Source: Cordilura impudica (lineage: Eukaryota; Arthropoda; Insecta; Diptera; Scathophagidae). From it: a stretch of DNA of 64,000 nt. The position numbers and the translations under genes were made by a program. Positions 11,836-21,871 of this stretch are shown here, piece by piece; within the stretch, counting starts at the first letter, position 1, and the number at the start of each line of letters is the position of its first letter. The stretch covers positions 143,719,529-143,783,528 of the forward strand of contig OY821518.1 in assembly GCA_963682025.1 (NCBI GenBank), written 5' to 3'. The notes beneath the pieces are model-generated. The model was not told the origin of the DNA. It made no database searches and worked only from the letters and a program-made list of their open reading frames with translations.

Positions 11836-11874
11836 ATGATTTTTGGCCGCCTTCTCAAAATATGGTCCACTGTG
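11836..11874 (-). repeat. Transib-1 right terminus, 23-RSS-like
   Basis: Read on the minus strand: CACAGTG at 11874-11868, 23-nt spacer 11867-11845, AAAAATCAT at 11844-11836. It is the inverted partner of the left end. Both ends therefore look like 23-type sites, not a 12/23 pair. Confidence 0.9.
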
Positions 11875-12084
11875 CGCCGGTACAAAGTTTAAAAATTTGC
11901 ATGGAAATGGGTCCAGAAAATTGTGAATGGATTTTCGATAAAGTAAAATGTCCTCTATCCTCAAAAATATTACGATTATAGATATATTTGTATTCTCACT
12001 ATTTAAATTAAATTTTAATTTCTCGATTCCAATTGTTGTTGTCAATTTGAGATGGTGCTGATTTGAAAGTTGTTATATTTACAG

Positions 12085-12462
12085 CCACTGTGCGACCCCA
12101 TAAAGTATACATGTTCTTGATCCCTACAACTTGAGTCAATATAGCGACATCCGCCTGTCTGTCCATCCGTCTGTCTGTAAATATCATGCTCATTCACAAA
12201 ATAAACCATTTATCTGGGCAAAGTTAGGATAATATTATTTGTCAGTATTTCGATCAGGTTGGTATTTGGTAAATCGGGCATCATTGTACCAGGATGTGAC
12301 CTAAAATAAAAAATTTTCAAAATTATGTGTGTTTGTTGGAATAAATATTTGGTTTACATTTACTATAAATAGTGCAATAAGTTCAGATATTAATACAAAC
12401 GTAAAACCCAGGTGGAAAGTATCAAAGATTCGGCATAGCCGATTTAACATTCTTACTTGTGT
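12085..12462 (+). repeat. R2 family copy, internally shortened
   Basis: Contains GACCCCATAAAGTATACATG, AGTCAATATAGCGACATCC, a CTGTCTGTCC run and, at the right end, GTGGAAAGTATCAAAGATTC, TTCGGCATAGCCGA and CATTCTTACTTG. It lacks most of the body. Confidence 0.7.
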
Positions 12463-12945
12463 TATATTGACATTATTAGTAGATTTTCGATAAGCTTCCT
12501 CTTATCCGTTTTTAATTCCCCTTTTCTGTGTTTGTAATTTAGCTCCCCATTGTGATGCTTTAATAAACGCCAACAATGTCAATGGGTTTATGGTCCGTAT
12601 TTCGAAAGGACTAAGCTCTCTGTGACAGCATTGAAAGTCTGAGACCTTATATTTAAAGCCATTAAAGTTGCTGGACTATCAGCGAAAAAAATAATATCAC
12701 ATCTGTATATGGGCAGCGTTGAAATCGCATAAATTTTATTTGAAGAAAGCTGCAATCATCATTAAGACGATATGATATATTTAACTTCGATTCCTGATAC
12801 AGTCTACTGATTTTCCTTTGATGTGGGCACAATGATTGTCAAAGATAATGTTGGACGCAGTTAGTTCCGTATATGCTTATGCAAGGAATACAGAGGAAAT
12901 GACTAAGAATGCATCATGTGCTTTTTACATCTGAAAGAAATCTCT
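12463..12945. other. probable 5' remnant of the following LINE, not readable
   Basis: Less AT-rich than its surroundings and lies directly upstream of recognisable LINE reverse-transcriptase sequence in the same strand, but no frame long enough to assign was found. Confidence 0.3.
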
Positions 12946-12949
12946 TGTT

Positions 12950-13525
12950 AATAGATGGGGTCTTAGGTATAGACGGCGATTATAAGACTTACTATAATCT
13001 TGGCGTACTTACGGATAGGATTTCATTGGTCATATTAGTATGATTGTTAATAAGGCAAGATCTACTCTTGGTAGAGTAGGAGTTTTCAGATCCGTATGTC
13101 AATAATATGGAATCCATATCAGTTTCACGCCAATGCAATTGAGTCAGTGCGGAAAAAGTTTTTGGTTTAGGTGGAGTAGTTTAGGTTGGAGTTATGATGA
13201 CTTACCATCATATACTAATTGACTAAAGTTTATCAGACTTCCAACTCTTGAGAGTAGGAGGATCATGTTGGGTGTCACCTTTGCTTTCAACTTTGCGAAT
13301 GGTGACGTTGACGCGGAGTTTCTTTTATGAAATTTAAATTTTAACATTTTTGTATATTCACAAGACATTTTAATCCGCTACATTTGTACTATTTTAGGAC
13401 TAATTATGCTAATTCTTGTCCTTTCCGCAGAATTTGTCATGATTATAATGTGTTACACAATTTCGTTGATTTTAATTGTAATGTATTGAAAGTAAAGCGC
13501 GATATAATTGAATACCTTAATTAAC
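12950..13525 (+). pseudogene. Jockey-like LINE, C-terminal part of reverse transcriptase ORF (decayed)
   Basis: Fragments in shifting frames read YNLGVLTDR, VNKARSTLGRVGVFRSVC, then LPTLESRRIMLGVTFAF-NFANG, and finally RTNYANSCPFRRICHDYN with VDFNCNVLKVKRDIIEYLN before a stop. These are the characteristic blocks that follow the YADD box in Jockey/CR1-group LINEs (the thumb region and the P-T-L-x-x-R-R and P-x-R-R-I-C motifs). Several frameshifts and stops. Nothing upstream of the thumb could be read. Clade is by pattern only. Confidence 0.65.
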
Positions 13526-13939
13526 TGCTTTTTGTTTTTTATGTTGTTTAAGTTTGTCTATTACTAATATCAACTGATGACATGGTCTGCAGCTGATTTA
13601 CGACCACACAATTTATTTGCCAGCTCTTGGAATCCGCCGGGGTTTGGACCCTGGTGTGTACGCGGTCCCCACGCTTAGGGGGTATGTCCCCTCGGTCGGG
13701 CGGGGTAAGTAAGTGTGAGGCGGGGTTCGGTCGTACAAAAAGTACATGTTATTCTGGTGCGGTGGAAGGTATTGCACGTTAAAGTTCCACTATCAAAACT
13801 CGTGACGGTACAGAAATTGACCTGCCTAGGCACCACCAGGCCTAGTGGATCTACACCACAGGTGAGCTGGAATTATGACGAATTCAATGAATTCATTATA
13901 TTCATGTGGTCTGGAGCGAAAATCTTAGGGACAACACAA
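13526..13939. other. GC-richer stretch between two LINE fragments
   Basis: Contains a notably GC-rich segment (13630-13740) unlike the rest of the window. It sits immediately upstream of a second LINE remnant and may be part of it. No frame assigned. Confidence 0.35.
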
Positions 13940-14420
13940 TCCTCCGGACAGTCATATATTGATCAGCATTGGTCGTAGACTTACTGTCGAATGTAGTGTT
14001 TTCAGCTCGATATTTATGCAATTCTATTAGCAACGAAAATAATTGCGGAAGAGGATATAGATTCATCAACAATTAATATTTTCGTAGACGGCCGTGATGC
14101 TCGCAAAGCCTCGGAATCGAGTGTGCACGAAAGTGCTTCGAATCGGCGGAGTGGACAATTGATACTGATATTTCAATCCATATACCTTAGCTATCGAATA
14201 TTATCGGGGTGGCAGATGAGCTTAAATGGAGGACAAGATGGACACAATTTACTTCTGGCAGAATATCGTAGAGATATTTGGAAAAGGAAGAATGAGCCTA
14301 CTTGAAAGAATTCCCACTGTTTACTGTGTAATAGGGCAAATAGCCGAACGCATATATGTCCTTCTGTAGGAGCTGTATGGATATGGACGAGGAAGATTCT
14401 GCAACATCTGTAACGTGCCG
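13940..14420 (+). pseudogene. second LINE remnant: RNase H-like and terminal Cys motif
   Basis: In shifting frames: LLATKIIAEEDIDSS followed by INIFVDGRDARKA, resembling the second Asp strand of a LINE-encoded RNase H; later HCVIGQIAERI and CRSCMDMDEEDS, which match the terminal TGH-C-x-x-G-x-x-A-x-R and C-x-x-C-x-D-x-x-E-E motifs seen after RNase H in R1/LOA/I-group LINEs. No intact frame. It is a different element from the one just upstream, which lacks RNase H. Assignment rests on short motifs. Confidence 0.5.
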
Positions 14421-15049
14421 TTAATCTTTTTTTCCATACCTAACACATTACTTTTTTTCTATATTAAATATCTTACAATACTCACTAAATTATTTCAAAT
14501 TAACTTTAAAGTTTTGTAGTGTTAGTAAGCTTGAATCTAGTTGCCCGGTCATCTTCCAGTTTCATAAGTGGGTTGTTGTTTTAATACCAGCCCGAATTAC
14601 CTGCCTACTATTCTCGTAAGCCGTATAGAAAACTAGTTTAATACTAACCCCACTCGCCCGCCTATTATCCCTTGTGAATTATTTGGAATATATTTCGATA
14701 CTAACCCGGTTAAACTTCTAATCAGCACGTGTGATTGGGGCGGAGAGAGAAAGATTCGTGTTTATCTAAATTGAGCACATATTTTTAGTCATGTAAATGC
14801 TGTGAATATAACTTCCAAATTAAATGAAATTAAATAACATGGACTAGCTTTTTACATGCGTATCACAATGGGCCATATGTCCTCTGAGTGGTGCTGCTTT
14901 TAAGCGGACTAGCCAGCTAACTTAACATAGTTCTATACAAATTTGTCCATTATTCTATATAGAGTTGTCAGCATAAACGAAAAAAGAAAATTTTTGGGAT
15001 TACACAAAAACGCCATTGTACAAAATCTAGTCATTATATTTTGAAATTT
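14421..15049. other. no gene seen
   Basis: Contains two related phrases (AATACCAGCCCGAATTACC and AATACTAACCCCACTCGCCC, about 14583 and 14640) that suggest LINE 3' UTR or a degenerate tandem duplication, but nothing firm. Confidence 0.3.
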
Positions 15050-15605
15050 GTAGTGCGATTCTGTAAGCGCAAAATATATCGACAGCTATTGTTGTTTGCA
15101 CTAAGGATTAAGTGATTCACTAAGTACACCTTAACGACAGTCGACAAATCTATTTTTCTATTTATTTAAATTGTAAACGAGTGGCATCTCTGTTAAAATA
15201 AGCGAAAAACACAAAGAAGAATAGAAAAAAACAAATCACTTCGTGTGTGACAGGATGATTTTATGTTTATGTTTAATTTCTTTATTTTTTTTATTAATAT
15301 TTTTGTTTATTTATTTGCAAATAAAATAATGAATTGAATATGCTATTTAATTTTTTTATCTATATAAAAAGTTTTATATAAAAGCAAAATATGTTCACTA
15401 TTTTGTGTTTTTTATTTATGTATAATCTAAAAATTTAACTTTTTATGGATTTAATAAACAACACAAAAATGGTTGTCGTTTAGATAACAACAACAGCTGA
15501 CTTTAACAATAGCGAATATCGTTTAAACATTTTACTGAATACCAAAATCGATAATTTTGTTGTTTTCTTTTTTAACGATTTTTTAACGATACTGAATCGC
15601 ACTAC
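15050..15605 (+). mobile_element. MITE family R3, copy b (556 bp)
   Basis: Begins GTAGTGCGATTC and ends GAATCGCACTAC, a perfect 12-bp terminal inverted repeat. The interior is the reverse complement of 5541-6127, with small indels. No ORF. No clear target duplication at either copy, so superfamily stays open. Confidence 0.85.
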
Positions 15606-15654
15606 TGGCCTTTCTTACCTTTCAAGTGTTGAAAACTTTGGTTATATTATTATA

Positions 15655-15708
15655 TTTAGAACACGGGTGGGGGTATCAAAGATTCGGTATAGCAACAATT
15701 AACACTAT
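15655..15708 (+). repeat. R2 family right-end fragment
   Basis: Reads ACGGGTGGGGGTATCAAAG, then ATTCGGTATAGC and AACACTATCGTA, a decayed R2 terminus lying between the R3 MITE and the GDLK element. Confidence 0.5.
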
Positions 15709-16394
15709 CGTAATATTTTTTTTTTTTCAAAATAACTTTTAAGAATAAAATGAAAATTTGGGATTTTTAAAGAGAATGCACTACAGATTTGATGATAACT
15801 TGAGAACAACTTGACCCGTTTTGTTATAAAAGACATCAAAAAATTTTAATTTGAATTGCGTCTAGTAAAGCTAAGTAATACAGTTTCGGGGTTATTCAGA
15901 AAGAAGTGATGGAATTTCAATTGTTTTTTGCGGAAAATTTAAGCATTTTTAATTTTATTCTTAAATTCATAAAAAATCTAAAATGGCAAAACATGAATCT
16001 TTTTTCCCTAAATAATAAAGCTACATACACTACAAATAAAGCAAGCAATATACCATGAATTTCTATGGGTAAATGTTGATTTTCTTCTTAATAAAGTGAA
16101 GGTACCTGGTTTTGACGTTAAATTTAGAATTTTACAAAAGTTAAATAAATAATATAAATTTTATTTCAACTTTTGTTTTGTCTACTTTGAACTTCAGGTT
16201 TTGATTTCCTTATAAGGAACCAAATAAAGTCTTCCATCGTATTTTCGTTCCATAAACCCTGATAACGTTGTTCCATGGGCTTAAGTTGTTGGTGAAATCA
16301 TTCACCCTGCTCATCGATAAGTTCATCAAGTTTTGCCGCGAAAAAATACAAATGCGTAATTTTCGGCAGAAATTATACATTTTCATTCCGTCCG

Positions 16395-16620
16395 TCATCG
16401 AAATAAATTCCGGAGGCCCCATAAACTTTACATATATATAATCCTGAGCCTTATAAAAAGAGAAGTAGATCTGGTCATGTCCGTCTATCTGTCTATCTGG
16501 CTGTCTGTCTGCTGAAATGCTTACCCTGTCCTCAATAGCTCGATTGGTAGCACTACTTAGTCTTAATATGTTCGGTATAATCTGCAGCAGTTTGGTATTG
16601 TACTTGGAGCCCCTAGACTA
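16395..16620 (+). repeat. R2 fragment nested in GDLK copy A
   Basis: Contains CCGGAGGCCCCATAAAC, AAAAAGAGAAGTAGATCTGG, CATGTCCGTC and a CTGTCTATCTGG run. It interrupts the C-terminal coding part of the host element. Confidence 0.6.
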
Positions 16621-16733
16621 AATATTTGAGTAATGACGTGCGAAAATTCAAATATTCTCCCATAAAATTTTACATAAAAAACTAAAAATAGTGAAAAATA
16701 TTTATATGTAACAGAACATGTGCATATATCTGT

Positions 16734-16966
16734 AGTCACAAGCATTAACCGCCTAATTCGAAAGTCATGCTTTCGAGACAAATAACTTTTTGGGGCTTAA
16801 TTATGACTTAGGTCAGTATGTTTTCATTAACAACTTTTTAAAAAACAGTTTTAGAGAAATGGGGATTTCACGTAAATATAAAGCGTTATTATTAGAATAT
16901 GATAGCATACATAACTCAAATCGTTCTTAAGTTGACTTAGGCGGTTATCGCTTGTGACCACGGATA
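16734..16966. mobile_element. small MITE nested in GDLK copy A (~230 bp)
   Basis: Inverted arms AGTCACAAGCATTAACCGCC (16734 onward) and GGCGGTTATCGCTTGTGACC (to about 16965) with few mismatches. No coding content. Superfamily unknown. Confidence 0.6.
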
Positions 16967-17568
16967 TATAGATGTATACCCAATGCATACATACATAAAT
17001 CACGAATGATTTTTTCATAATCTGGACTCTGCTGAGTTCCTCTCTCATCAGATGATAAAATGTCTTAAAAGTAGGGCTTCATAAATTTTTCCCATGGAAA
17101 GATTTTTGTCTAGTGCCTAAACAAAATTTTTTACTAATCCAAACTTGATATGTAATGGTGGCATATTCACATTCTTCTATTTGATTTGGGCAGCATGTTT
17201 TACATTGTGAACGCCTTCTGTGCTGTTGGTTCTTGTCGGCCAATCTTTCTTTGCATAATGCATGTTTCGATCTCGTCTATCCCAAAGACGGAGTAAACAG
17301 CATTTCTGGGTGTAACCGCCTTGCTCACCTGTCAATATAACAAAAACTTTCCAATAGAGCTTTTGATAGTTTATATATTTTTTTATTTTTTTTATATTTT
17401 TTAATAAATTGGCCATGGTTTTATATGATTCATTCATATTTACAGCGTATACGATGCTTATTGATGGCTTCTTATTGTTATTCTGTAGTAAAACTGCTTT
17501 AAGACTTTCTTTGCTACTATCGAAAATTAATCTTTTCAAGAAGTCCACTTATATCGTAAAAAAGCATA

Positions 17569-18409
17569 TGTGACTTGCTCCACGAAAAGGGACCTCTGCG
17601 CCGAAAAATTTTTTTTTTACTTTTTGAGTGATTATAGGAAAAAAAAAACGCTCTTTCAAATGCTGCAAACCGCAAGTTTCTATGTCTTTTAGTTTTTTAC
17701 AAATCACCTGTAAAGATGAACATAATTAATGAAAAAATTGAAAATGCGATACAAACAGATAATATATATAATATTTGAAATTTAAAAAAAAGTTCAATAT
17801 CAAAGGTACAAAATTACAAAAATATCAAAATTTTACTCTTTTTTACTCCTAACACGCTTTTTTGGTGGTTTTTCTGTATTTTGCTGCTTTTCACTTTTGT
17901 CTGATTTTTTTTAGGAAGTTCTTCCAGTTTTTTTTTTTTTTGTTATTTTAATCTCCGATTTATTCACCATTGTAGCACGTTTCTTTATAGATTGTTTATC
18001 TCCGTCTTTGTTTCTGGTTTTCACATCAGCTTGAGCTTTTTCAACTGCAGCTGTCTTCTTAGGGAGTTTTTCCACTTTTGCTACAGATTTTTTAGTAGTC
18101 TCAGTTTTGTTTTCAGTCAGTTTTTTTTTGGTTCTTATTTTTTTGGTGACTGCCTTGTTTTCGGTTGATGTAAATTCTCCGGATTTCGCTGACTTCTTCT
18201 TCATCGGTTTTTGTGGCTTCGGAGCAACACTGCATAGTGAACATCGTACAAAGTACCAGAGAGTCGAAATACATCGTCAGATGATCAGGTTGAAAGAAGA
18301 GTTGCATAACCATGCGCAAAACACGGAAAAACGAAGCGCTTTTTTCAAACACGTTTTTCTCAATAATTTCTTTTCGGCGCAGAGATCCTTTTTCGTGGAG
18401 CAGGTCACA
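17569..18409 (-). mobile_element. TIR-bounded insert (~841 bp) carrying a Lys-rich ORF, inside GDLK copy A
   Basis: Arms of about 38 bp with three mismatches: TGTGACTTGCTCCACGAAAA then CTCTGCGCCGAAAA at 17569-17606, and the inverted form ending GTCACA at 18409. TA (or ATAT) flanks both sides (17567-17568, 18410-18411). The GDLK protein reading stops at one edge (FYATKDN) and resumes at the other (LFYDISGLLEKI), offset by 2 nt in an AT run, so this is an insertion into an older element. A TA-type target fits Tc1/mariner-like or similar families, but no transposase is encoded. Confidence 0.65.
17911..18204 (-). CDS. Lys-rich basic ORF, unknown (histone-H1-tail-like composition)
   Basis: 97 codons from the ATG used here, of which about a third are Lys, with Thr, Glu, Val and Ala in between (for example AVTKKIRTKKKL, SVAKVEKLPKKTAAVEKAQ). 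The open frame extends upstream of the ATG (VAPKPQKP), and after one frame change a further basic tail (PPKKRVRSKKE) is visible to about 17840. Composition resembles histone H1 C-terminal tails or the basic extensions of some ribosomal proteins, but no globular domain is present and Ala is low for H1. It lies inside a TIR-bounded insert. It could be captured host sequence or low-complexity coding by chance. Confidence 0.35.
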   Translation of the reverse strand: MKKKSAKSGEFTSTENKAVTKKIRTKKKLTENKTETTKKSVAKVEKLPKKTAAVEKAQADVKTRNKDGDKQSIKKRATMVNKSEIKITKKKKTGRTS

Positions 18410-18952
18410 TATATTGTCTTTGGTTGCATAAAAATATGAATATGGGTTATTCCGGTGATAGTATACCGTTGTTTTAAATGTTTTTCTAATAAACTTCTAT
18501 CTCTTAAGTGAGATTCGAGCAGCTCAGATCTTTCTTTCGTAACATCGAGGTCTCTCGGCAGATCAACTAATTCGTGCTGCGTCAAAAGCTTTGGATTCGC
18601 TGAGTCTGAACTGCTAACCATACTTAAAGAATAAGGTATATCTGAATGTAGAACTGGAACTGTACATTCACCACTTGAAATCGTGGGGTAAGATCATCAA
18701 AGAATACTTTATGACACTCATTCAATGAAGACAAATACATTTATTACCCATTAAAAAGTAACCTAAATAAATATTCGCCATATTGTCAAAAGCATTTACC
18801 TTTACTTTATTAAGAATAAACATTTACCCATAGATGTTCATGGTATATGTCTCGTTTTATTTCCAGAGTATGTAGCTTTATGATTTAGCAATAAAACATT
18901 TTTTGTTTTGCCATTTTTGATTTTTGATCATTTCATTCTGAACAACTCGTAA

Positions 18953-19128
18953 TCTTAAATATATTTACGCTGATCCCTGACTCACTGACTGACTGATTGA
19001 TTCTGTAACGCTGAAATAATACACACACATAGCACTCCATACAAAGCTATGCGAAATACACAAACAAATTTAATCTTTTTCATTTGATACAAACCCACAC
19101 ACAATTTTCTCTCTTCGTTGTTACCGAC
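18953..19128 (+). mobile_element. Helitron 5' end (orphan)
   Basis: Starts TCTTAAATATATTTACGCTG followed by ATCCCTGACTCACTGACTGA and TTCTGTAACGCTGA, almost identical to 22062-22120 where the same start heads a complete short Helitron. Preceded by A, as expected for insertion between A and T. Its 3' end was not found; the hAT-type MITE at 19129 interrupts it and sequence resuming at 19721 may be its continuation. Confidence 0.55.
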
Positions 19129-19720
19129 CAGTGCTGCTAATAAAAGCTTCTGAAAACGACAATTTTTGAAACTAAATCGCCAAAATCGTCATTTTTAAAA
19201 CAAGAAATTGCCAAGAAAATTTTACCGCTTATAAAACTCGAAAAAATATTACAAAAGGAAACAATAAAATTTATTTATATCATTCATATTACGAATAGTA
19301 TTACAGTATTGGTTATTTCTATATATAAAAATGTATTAGTGATGAAATTTCAACGAAAAAAATTTAACACAGCAATCAACTAAATAATTTTATTGATATG
19401 TATCCATAGCTGAAACATTTAATATAGGTTTAAAGTATCGCCGTAATTAAAACTTAAATCTTAAATGGAGATGCTATTCAAGGTATTTCCGTTTTGAAAC
19501 GACTTGACCCAGAATTAAATCTATATATATTTTGTAATTTACATTTACACTGAACAAAAACTATCAATTTTCGATAAACAACCCATTAATTGTTAACCCT
19601 TGAAATCGTAAATTTTATACTACTGAAAATTTTAAATCTTCAATCATCATTTTAACAAATTTAACAAATCATTTTAACAAATTGAAAAATTGTCGAAATT
19701 ACAATAAGTTGACAGCACTG
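19129..19720. mobile_element. hAT-type MITE (592 bp)
   Basis: Ends CAGTGCTGCTAATAAAAGC and, inverted, CAGTGCTGTCAACTTATTG. The flanking octamers are TTACCGAC (19121-19128) and CTAACGAC (19721-19728), matching at 6 of 8 positions. CAGTG termini and 8-bp target duplications are hAT hallmarks. Non-coding. Confidence 0.6.
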
Positions 19721-19728
19721 CTAACGAC

Positions 19729-20517
19729 AATAGCACTACATATGCAGATTTCGTGTTACATATGGAATAATTTGAACGCAAAAAATGCATTAAAAAACTA
19801 ATATCGATTCAAATTCTTTGAATACCCTTTGTTGGTCAATAAAAAAATTATGCAAAAAAAGTAATGAATGAAATTTTAAACATTTTTATTTTTTCTCATT
19901 TATCGTCGTCCGATATGGATACATACTTCTTTTATCGAACTAAACTTTTCCGTTTGTTCGTTTTGTTTTTCATCTCAAAACTGATGGCCAGCACTTACCA
20001 AAGAGTATGATTGTTTGATAAATATTTGAGAAAAAAGAGATCTTCAATGTGGATTTTGTTGTTGTCCAACGTATGATTTCGTGTATAGCTCTGTATTGAA
20101 AAGCACTTGAAAAAATAGTGCAATATTAAGTTTAAAATTTAAATTATTCTGACTTTGCTTAATTAAATTACATTGTAATTTCAGAAGAGAGGTGGGAAAA
20201 TAATTTTTTTACTCATAATATTAATTTTTGCATAATTTGCTTTCAAAAAATTTAGACAAACATAAATTACGTAAATAAGTATATTAAAGATTTTAATTTG
20301 AATAATTTATTGAAATTATCATGGAAGATTTAAAGGCGATTTGGAATAATAAGTTTTTTTTTAAAGTAAAACTAATACGCCCTTATTTTTTATTTTTTAG
20401 ATTTATAGGTAACTTTGCAAAAAATGTAGTTCTCTTTTTTCAGTACATGTAGTACATATGATGAAATATGAAATATTTTTTTCTTTTTTGTGTAGGTGTA
20501 TTGGTGTTTGCACTTCC
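19729..20517. other. no gene seen
   Basis: AT-rich. No recognisable coding sequence, repeat family member or RNA gene. Confidence 0.4.
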
Positions 20518-20521
20518 TTAA

Positions 20522-21178
20522 GGGGTGGTAGGTTATAAAACCTTTTTTTGCATTTCTCTTTCTGAATGCACAACATGTCGAGCGTGTTTTGTGAAAATTT
20601 TAAGTAAATCAGAGCAAAACTTAAGAAGATATAGCGTTTTCAGCGACCGGCCTCATACGGCATATAGTATATAAATCAGTTTTTAGAAAACTTTAAACCG
20701 ATTTTCTCGCAAATAAATATTCGAAGTCCGTGAACATCATAACTCAAAATCCACTTGATGATTCTTTTGAAATTTTAGACTCTGTATCTACACATAAATC
20801 ATCAGGTAACCACGAAGAGTTTTTTAAATCCATTTTCTAATTCGTTTTTCACTTCAAAATGCTGCAAAAAAAAAAAAAAAAATGTAAAAAACTCTTCCTC
20901 ACTACCACAGGAAACATGTCACCTTTGAAACGCATTTCGATTTTTTATTTCATATGATCCGGTAACGAGTTATGATGTTCACCGCAAAACAACAACGCCT
21001 CCGGAGATTCCCTGTCACGGACTTATTTATTAAAATTTTTAATTGAAAATTTTATCAAAGATTTTTCAAATGTTTTGCTATAACGTACATATGAAATAAA
21101 TAATCCAACATTATTCATAACTTCAAAAAATAATTATGAAAATACGACTTTTTTTAACTTTTAAAACCTTACGCCCCC
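20522..21178. mobile_element. MITE with TTAA target site (657 bp)
   Basis: Flanked by TTAA at 20518-20521 and 21179-21182. Ends GGGGTGGTAGGTTATAAAAC and, inverted, GGGGGCGTAAGGTTTTAAAA. TTAA duplications with G-rich ends occur in piggyBac-, Kolobok- and Sola-type elements; I cannot choose between them. Non-coding, with a poly-A run near 20866-20881. Confidence 0.7.
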
Positions 21179-21248
21179 TTAAGAAACTTTTAGGAACCTT
21201 GCTCTAAAACGTTTTTTTTTTTATATCTATTCTATTTTTTTTTAAATA

Positions 21249-21829
21249 AAATGGAGTTCGGTTATAACGAACTCGGCGGGACCGGCCAAATTAGTTAGGC
21301 TAAGTTCGTCATAACCGTAGTATTTTTTTGCTTTGTCCGAAAGGTTTAAAAACTTTTTAGTTGAATAAGTTCATTTATTTTGATGCATTTTAAAAAGTTA
21401 TAAAACATGAATTAAATTATTAAAAAGATACATATTAATAGTTTGCCTTAATAACACTAAAATTACCGAGTTTCTATCAAAATAAAATATTTTTTTCAAA
21501 TCATATAATATTAAAAACTCCTTATGTATAGAAGCATAAAGTACAAAGCAAAGGTTGGCTACTGGCAAACTTTTGCGAAAATAAACATAAAAGGACCTTT
21601 TACAAAACTTCATTTGAAAATCGAAGTTTTTGGTTTGTATTAAAATTAAATTAAAATAAAATTAAATTAAATTAAAATTAAAAAATTGTTTGTTGAAGTC
21701 AAAAGTTTGATATAACCACTGTTCGCTATAAGAGAAGCAATTTGTATAAAAACTCTTGGGACCGAAGAAATTCTCGGCTATAAACAAAAATTTATTACAA
21801 CCAGGGTTCGTTATAAGCGAACTCCATTG
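21249..21829. mobile_element. MITE with TA target site, pogo/Tc1-mariner-type ends (581 bp)
   Basis: Ends AATGGAGTTCGGTTATAACG (left) and, inverted, AATGGAGTTCGCTTATAACG (right), each flanked by TA (21247-21248, 21830-21831). The GTTATAACGAAC core is common in pogo/Tigger-like termini. Non-coding. Confidence 0.75.
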
Positions 21830-21871
21830 TATTAAATTTTAATAATTGTGGGAATCTTCAATCTCCTCACT

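Larger units (their letters stand above)
7961..11874 (-). mobile_element. Transib DNA transposon, copy 1 (3914 bp)
   Basis: Bounded by inverted repeats of about 38 bp starting CACAGTGGACCAT on both sides. Directly outside lie identical 5-bp duplications CGCCG (7956-7960 and 11875-11879). Transib elements are known for CACWRTG-type termini and GC-rich 5-bp target duplications (CGNCG type), and their transposase is the relative of RAG1. The internal coding region (8777-10789, minus strand) matches the Transib transposase in motif order. A second copy at 36935-40296 is highly similar but inserted in a different 5-bp target, so the two arose by transposition, not by segmental duplication. Copy 1 carries an extra ~560 bp (about 11190-11750) relative to copy 2, part of which resembles the 3' end of repeat R1. 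Confidence 0.93.
16205..18621 (-). pseudogene. GDLK-family transposase-like protein, copy A (interrupted)
   Basis: Read right to left with frameshifts: LLTQHELVDLPRDLDVTKE and RSLLEKHLK (18590-18460); YYHRNNPYSYFYATKDN; then, after the nested element at 17569-18409, LFYDISGLLEKI; FDSSKESLKAVLLQNNNKKP; QGGYTQKCCLLRLWDRRDRN; MPPLHIKFGLVKNFV with ALDKN; and, after the R2 and MITE insertions, a C-terminal piece around 16210-16350 equivalent to the DEQGER...YQG region of copy B. The zinc-finger N-terminus seen in copy B was not found. This family is widespread in arthropod genomes as uncharacterised multi-copy proteins (recalled, not searched). Too broken to be expressed. Confidence 0.7.
15892..18946 (-). 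mobile_element. unassigned DNA transposon ('GDLK family'), copy A, with nested insertions
   Basis: Long terminal inverted repeats of roughly 165-215 bp. The left arm (15892 to about 16105) starts GTTATTCAGAAAGAAGTGAT and contains ATGGCAAAACA, AAGCTACATAC, ATATACCATGAA and CTATGGGTAAATG. The right arm (about 18783-18946) carries the same landmarks inverted and ends CTGAACAAC. Between them, on the minus strand, lies a decayed protein matching the copy at 28860-31451. An R2 fragment, a small MITE and a Lys-rich-ORF element are inserted inside. Target duplication could not be resolved. Long inverted repeats plus a possible D-D-E protein indicate a cut-and-paste element; I could not assign it to a named superfamily. 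Confidence 0.7.

Noticed and set aside
17911..18204. Histone H1 gene
   Set aside because: Only Lys-rich composition is shared; there is no globular winged-helix domain, the frame starts inside a TIR-bounded insert, and the sequence is poor in Ala and Pro.
18107..18439. Plus-strand 110-codon ORF over the Lys-rich segment
   Set aside because: It is the antisense shadow of the basic ORF and of the inverted repeat arm; no protein similarity.
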